Assembly (NCBI RefSeq): GCF_001456355.1
Contig: NZ_CP010271.1
Location: forward strand, 3,968,001-4,032,000
Direction of reading: 5' to 3'
DNA length: 64,000 nucleotides
Source: Mycobacteroides saopaulense
Lineage (GTDB): Bacteria > Actinomycetota > Actinomycetes > Mycobacteriales > Mycobacteriaceae
Position numbers and translations under genes: made by a program. This document shows positions 59,968 through 64,000 of the stretch, in pieces (the stretch's first letter is position 1; each line of letters starts with the position of its first letter). The notes beneath the pieces were generated by a model. The model was given only the letters and a program-made list of their open reading frames with translations, did no database searches and was not told where the DNA came from.

Positions 59968-59997
59968 TTGACATCCACAAGCTACTCGGCCAATACT
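59968..59997 (+). promoter_or_regulatory. Candidate sigma-A promoter of the carotenoid oxygenase gene
   Basis: TTGACA (59968-59973) is a perfect -35; after 18 bases AATACT (59992-59997) agrees with TATAAT at four of six positions. It lies in the 100-base divergent gap and points to the oxygenase ATG at 60047, leaving a leader of about 40 bases. Confidence 0.5.
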
Positions 59998-60046
59998 GAG
60001 GACACCTGTCATCAGAAAGAGCAGACACCGCCGTCTAGGAGCACTC

Positions 60047-61552
60047 ATGACACTCGCCCCCGAACATTCGACCGCGGAATCAGGCTTCGACGACCTGATT
60101 TCCCGGCCGTTCGAGTCGCAATTGCGTGAGTTCGACTACGAGGTCACCCATGTGGACGGCAAGCTCCCGGAGGGTCTGACCGGAACCCTGTTCCGGATCG
60201 GACCAGGGAAGTTCGAGGTCGGCACAACGGTATTGCGGACGATGTTCGACACCGACGGCATGGTCTCCCGTTTCGTCCTCGACGGTTCCTCGGTGCGCTT
60301 CACCAACCGGTATGTACGCACCGCGCAGTTTCGCGACGGACTGCAGAACGCACCGATGCGACGACGCGGCATCACCACCAACGTGCCCGGGAAGCTCTTC
60401 GCCAATCTGAGGCCACCCGCCAACACCGCCAACACGAACATCGTGCCCCTCGCCGGAGAAATGCTGGCCCTGTGGGAGGGCGGTCCACCGCATCGCCTCG
60501 ACCCGGACACCCTGGAAACACTGGGCACTCACGATTTTGACGGCAGATTGGGCTACGTCGGCGCCTTCTCCGCCCACCCGAAATGGGACCCGGTCACCGG
60601 CGAGATGTTCAACTTCGGCGTGGACGTGTTTCCCACCCCGCGTCTGCGCTGCTATCGCGTGGGCACCGATGGGAAACTTTCCCAGATCAATTCGGTGACG
60701 TTGTGGGACATGGGCTGGAATCACGACTTCGCGCTGACCGAGAAGTACCTGGTCTTCGTCCTGGACCCGATCCGGCCCAACATCGGACAGCTTCTGCGCG
60801 GCAAGCGATTCGACGAAAGCCTCGAGTACCAGCTCACCAACGGGAGCACCAAGTTCATCCTGGTACCCCGCGATGGCTCCAAACCCCTGGTATTCGAACA
60901 TGACCCGCAGCTGCACATCCACGTCACCAACGCGTTCCAGGACGGGCCCGATGCGGTGGTGGAGTTCGTGCGGTACGAGAGTCTGAATTTCCTGCGGCGG
61001 TCGCTGACGGCCGCATTGAAACCCGCGCCCCACTCAAACCCTCACCATCACCTGGTGATCAGGCAGTGGCCCGACAGTCACCTGGTGCGTTTCCGCATCT
61101 CACCGGCAGGCAGGATCACCGAAGAAGTGGTCTCGCAATCAGCGAAGATCGAATTCCCGCAATATGATTGGCGACAGTCCACCCGCAATCACCAGATCAC
61201 TTACTGCGCTGGAACGTTGGCACACGACGGCCACTACAACGGCATCTTCAAGTTCGATCACCGCGCCGGCGCCATGACGCATTGCGGCTTCGGAACGGCA
61301 TCGGTATGCGAGCCCATCTTCGTGCCGCGCGACAAGGGCACCGCACAAGATGACGGCTGGCTGCTGGCCGTCAATCACGACCTGGTCGAAAACCGTTCAC
61401 AACTGGTCATACTGGATGCCCGGGACCTCGAGAGAGGCCCGCTGGCGGTAGCCCATCTGACCCATCATCTGCCGATCGGCTTCCACGGGACCTTCACTCG
61501 GCGGGTCGCGGACCCGTCTGCGCCACTACCTCATCCGGCCCTGTTGCCTTAG
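60047..61552 (+). CDS. Carotenoid cleavage oxygenase (Rv0654-like)
   Basis: A 501-aa non-haem iron oxygenase of the CCD/lignostilbene family, which cuts polyene double bonds to apocarotenoids. The four iron His residues occur in AFSAHPKWDP, GWNHDFALTE, LHIHVTNAFQD and the C-terminal GFHGTFT. Family glycines in GTLFRIGPGKFE and the beta-propeller repeats are evident. Similar in length to the M. tuberculosis enzyme Rv0654. It is divergent from a TetR regulator. Its stop (TAG) shares bases with the stop of the convergent mmpL (CTTAGG). Confidence 0.93.
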   Translation: MTLAPEHSTAESGFDDLISRPFESQLREFDYEVTHVDGKLPEGLTGTLFRIGPGKFEVGTTVLRTMFDTDGMVSRFVLDGSSVRFTNRYVRTAQFRDGLQNAPMRRRGITTNVPGKLFANLRPPANTANTNIVPLAGEMLALWEGGPPHRLDPDTLETLGTHDFDGRLGYVGAFSAHPKWDPVTGEMFNFGVDVFPTPRLRCYRVGTDGKLSQINSVTLWDMGWNHDFALTEKYLVFVLDPIRPNIGQLLRGKRFDESLEYQLTNGSTKFILVPRDGSKPLVFEHDPQLHIHVTNAFQDGPDAVVEFVRYESLNFLRRSLTAALKPAPHSNPHHHLVIRQWPDSHLVRFRISPAGRITEEVVSQSAKIEFPQYDWRQSTRNHQITYCAGTLAHDGHYNGIFKFDHRAGAMTHCGFGTASVCEPIFVPRDKGTAQDDGWLLAVNHDLVENRSQLVILDARDLERGPLAVAHLTHHLPIGFHGTFTRRVADPSAPLPHPALLP

Positions 61553-64000
61553 GCCTTGGACGGCCACCAACTGAGCTTGCCGAAGGCCTGCGCCAGCGTC
61601 GGCACCATCAGGGTCCTGACGACGAAGGTGTCCAACAGGATGCCCACGCCGATGATGAATCCCATCTGCACCATCTGATTGACCGACCCGACCATCATGC
61701 CCAACAGGCTGGCGGCGAACACCAGCCCCGCCGAGGTGATCACCGACCCGGTCTGCCGCACGGTCCGGATGATGCCCACTCTCATGTTGCGGGCGCTCTC
61801 CTCGCGCAGGCGAGAGATGAATAGCATGTTGTAGTCGGCCCCGACCGCCACGATGAGTACGAAGGTCATCGCCGGAACCGCCCAATCCAGTTGTTGGCCA
61901 AGAAGTACCTGGAATACCAACACGCCGATGCCCAGTGAGGCGATATAGGTCAGGAGCACGGTGCCCAGTAGGTACAGCGGCGCCACCACGGCCCGCAGCA
62001 GCAGGCACATCACCAGGAAGATGATGAGCAACGTGACGACGATGATCTCCCGCAGATCGCTGTCATAGGCCTTCTTCAGGTCCGCGTTGATGGCAGGAAA
62101 CCCACCCACCGACACCTTGGCACCGGCCAGCGCGGTGTTGGGTGTGGCCTCGTTGCCGACGCGCTCCATATCGCGGCTCAGCTGCATCGCTTCTGGCCCA
62201 TAGGGGTTGAGCGGTGATTGGACGAGGTACATGGCGGTATGCCCACCGTCCTGCAGGAATGCCGAACTCAGCTCCTTGAACCCCGGATTCTGCAACATCG
62301 CCTCCGGCACGGAAAAGCCTGATGCCGCAGCTGAATTGGAGTCCCTCCCGATGGCCTGCAGGGTCACGGCGGCCTCACCCATCGACCGTACGGTGTCTTC
62401 GAGCTGGGTGTTCAGGTCCCGGATGCGCACGCCCATCGTCTTGACGGAGTTCATGTCCATGCCCAGACCCTGCAGCTGCTGGAAGTATCCGGATATGCGC
62501 TCGAACTTGCGTTCCATCTCGGGCAACTTCGCCAATAGTCCGCGAATCTGCTTGAACTGACTGTTCATATCGCCGAGCAGCTGGGTGATCGTCTTGCCCC
62601 CGGTGACCGCACGGACCGATTCACGCAGACTTTCCACCGAGGAAAGCGGCCCGGTGTCGCGCAGCGTGACCAGCTGATCGCGTAGCTTCACACAATCAGG
62701 TTGTACCGGGCAGAAGGGGGATTCGGCCAGCGTCTGGGTCAGCGATGCCCCGGCGTCGAGCGCGGTGAAGGTGGCCTCCACCGAGGGACCCATCTTGGCC
62801 AACTGATCCACCATGCCTGCCACCGTGCCCATCTGCGATATCAGCGACTGATACCGATCAAGCTGTCCTTCAAGCTCTTTGGCCATCGACAACATCTGCG
62901 GCATCATCTGCTGCATCCGGACCAGGTCTCCGTCGCCCAGTTCGTTGGTCATGGCCGACATGACGTCGGCGAGCTTGGACATCCGCTCCAACTGCGGCCG
63001 CAGGTCCGCATTGACCTGACCGCTCGTCTTGTCGATCTGGGTTCCCATATACCCGATCTGCCACGCCAAGGTGGCCTGGGTGAGCTTGTTCCCGTCGGGT
63101 CGGGTGATGCCCACGACCTTCCCGACTCCCTTGAGCTGGGAGATACGTTCGGCCATCTGGTCCAGATCGGCCAGCGCACGCGGATTGCGCAGATCGGAAG
63201 AGGCCTGGACCAAAAGATATTGGGGCATTATCGAATTGGCGGGGAAATGCGCGTTGAGCGTGCGCATGCCCTGATTCGACTGGGCCGATTCCGGTAGCAC
63301 CTTCGACATGTCGAAACTCGGTCTCATGAACGGCACGAAGGACGCGGCCGCCAACAGGATGACGGTCGCCACCCCGAAAAAGGGCCAGGGGTGCCGCACG
63401 ATGTTCACACCCATGCGGTGCCAGTACACGTCGGCCCGATCAGATCCGGGCAGTCCCAATCCCCGCTTGGCGGCCAGACTCAGGGTCGCCGGCAGCATCG
63501 TGGTGACCACGAAGAACGCGACGATGACACCCATGGACACCGCAGGACCTGCCGCCGCGAGAAACGCTAGCTTGGCGGTCAACTGCGCGATGTTCGCGAT
63601 CGCCACTGTGGCTGCCGTCGCCAGGATGACGCGGGTCATCGAGCCGCAGGCATGCGCCAGGGCATCAGACGGCGCCTCCCCCGCGCGTACCCGTTCGTGG
63701 TACCGGCTGACCAGGAAAACCGTGTAGTTGACGCTGGCCCCCATCAGCACGGCCATCATCAGTCCGGCGGATACCGAGGACACCGGAACCAGCCCGCGCT
63801 CGGCGAGCCCGGCGATGACCCCGCGGGCGATGAGCAGACTCACTCCCATCACCAGCAGGGGCAGCATCGCGGTGAACCACGACCGGAACACCAACAACAG
63901 AATCAGGCCGATGACCACCACGGTCACCGCACCGATCTTGGGAAGGTCGCCCAGGGCGGCGTTGCCCATATCGGTCACGGTCCCGGCCGCACCGGTGATG
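61549..64000 (-). CDS. MmpL-family RND transporter, N-terminal part beyond the window
   Basis: Reads on the minus strand from beyond base 64000 (no start seen; in-frame GTG at 63978 is internal) to 61549, at least 817 residues. The visible part has the first helix bundle (TAMLPLLVMGVSLLIARGVI, then VNYTVFLVSRYHERV), a large extracytoplasmic domain with long coiled-coil-like repeats (about 250-520), then the second bundle with GADYNMLFISRLREESARN, the proton-relay Asp-Tyr pair of MmpL. MmpL proteins export lipids or siderophores. No MmpS precedes the visible portion. Confidence 0.93.
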   Translation of the reverse strand, partial: ITGAAGTVTDMGNAALGDLPKIGAVTVVVIGLILLLVFRSWFTAMLPLLVMGVSLLIARGVIAGLAERGLVPVSSVSAGLMMAVLMGASVNYTVFLVSRYHERVRAGEAPSDALAHACGSMTRVILATAATVAIANIAQLTAKLAFLAAAGPAVSMGVIVAFFVVTTMLPATLSLAAKRGLGLPGSDRADVYWHRMGVNIVRHPWPFFGVATVILLAAASFVPFMRPSFDMSKVLPESAQSNQGMRTLNAHFPANSIMPQYLLVQASSDLRNPRALADLDQMAERISQLKGVGKVVGITRPDGNKLTQATLAWQIGYMGTQIDKTSGQVNADLRPQLERMSKLADVMSAMTNELGDGDLVRMQQMMPQMLSMAKELEGQLDRYQSLISQMGTVAGMVDQLAKMGPSVEATFTALDAGASLTQTLAESPFCPVQPDCVKLRDQLVTLRDTGPLSSVESLRESVRAVTGGKTITQLLGDMNSQFKQIRGLLAKLPEMERKFERISGYFQQLQGLGMDMNSVKTMGVRIRDLNTQLEDTVRSMGEAAVTLQAIGRDSNSAAASGFSVPEAMLQNPGFKELSSAFLQDGGHTAMYLVQSPLNPYGPEAMQLSRDMERVGNEATPNTALAGAKVSVGGFPAINADLKKAYDSDLREIIVVTLLIIFLVMCLLLRAVVAPLYLLGTVLLTYIASLGIGVLVFQVLLGQQLDWAVPAMTFVLIVAVGADYNMLFISRLREESARNMRVGIIRTVRQTGSVITSAGLVFAASLLGMMVGSVNQMVQMGFIIGVGILLDTFVVRTLMVPTLAQAFGKLSWWPSKA

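Overview
The window is chromosomal DNA of a high-GC mycobacterium. Backbone gene order is that of Mycobacterium tuberculosis read in the opposite direction: GNAT (Rv0428c-like), xthA, thiC, thiD, Rv0421c-like hydrolase, lpqL, thiG, thiS, thiO, thiE, mutT3, glnX, glnH, pknG, ackA, pta, fgd1, Rv0406c-like. The accessory genes between these blocks (polyamine catabolism, tandem lpqL, GH38 mannosidase beside pta, flavin monooxygenase operon) suggest a rapid grower, probably the Mycobacteroides abscessus-chelonae group. That species guess is from memory of gene content, not a search. I saw no rRNA, tRNA, IS element, prophage block or CRISPR array. Coding density is very high, with many ATGA/GTGA overlaps.

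Layout. 1-2301: end of a GNAT gene, xthA and a lipoprotein. 2334-5422: an uncharacterised cluster of three membrane-anchored proteins and a convergent multi-pass protein. 5441-7186: a 14-TM type MFS transporter. 7380-10632: thiamine block with a TPP riboswitch, thiC, thiD and an alpha/beta hydrolase. 10665-12819: a flavoprotein oxidoreductase plus an ECF41/SigJ-type sigma factor behind an ECF41-like promoter. 12842-13468: a KstR-like TetR regulator with a KstR-type box. 13566-27112: a PucR regulator divergent from a nine-gene polyamine operon. 27117-34248: TauD-type oxygenase, NUDIX, MmpS-like secreted protein, two M28 lipoprotein peptidases, ABC exporter. 34266-37113: thiG-thiS-thiO behind a second TPP riboswitch, divergent thiE. 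37165-42738: small lipoprotein, mutT3, then glnX-glnH-pknG. 42749-48965: ackA-pta-GH38 mannosidase. 48996-51164: F420 genes (Ddn-like, fgd1) and a metallo-beta-lactamase-fold protein. 51126-58815: one long minus-strand run of amino-acid ABC transporter, GNAT, nucleotidyltransferase pair and three luciferase-like monooxygenases. 58940-64000: F420-binding PPOX protein, TetR, carotenoid oxygenase and a truncated-by-window MmpL.

How genes work together. The polyamine operon encodes, on paper, every step from agmatine to succinate: agmatine deiminase, an amidase that could hydrolyse N-carbamoylputrescine, copper amine oxidase, aminobutyraldehyde dehydrogenase, GabT and GabD, plus an APC permease, a stress protein and a PucR regulator. 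The 51126-58815 run looks like import, N-acetylation and oxidative cleavage of an amino-acid-like, possibly sulfur-containing compound. glnX-glnH-pknG is the known amino-acid sensing to kinase pathway.

The most novel items are the nucleotidyltransferase/68-aa pair whose start codon lies inside a 14-bp-arm hairpin, the Amidase Signature enzyme placed where an AguB nitrilase would be expected, and the uncharacterised 2334-5422 cluster.
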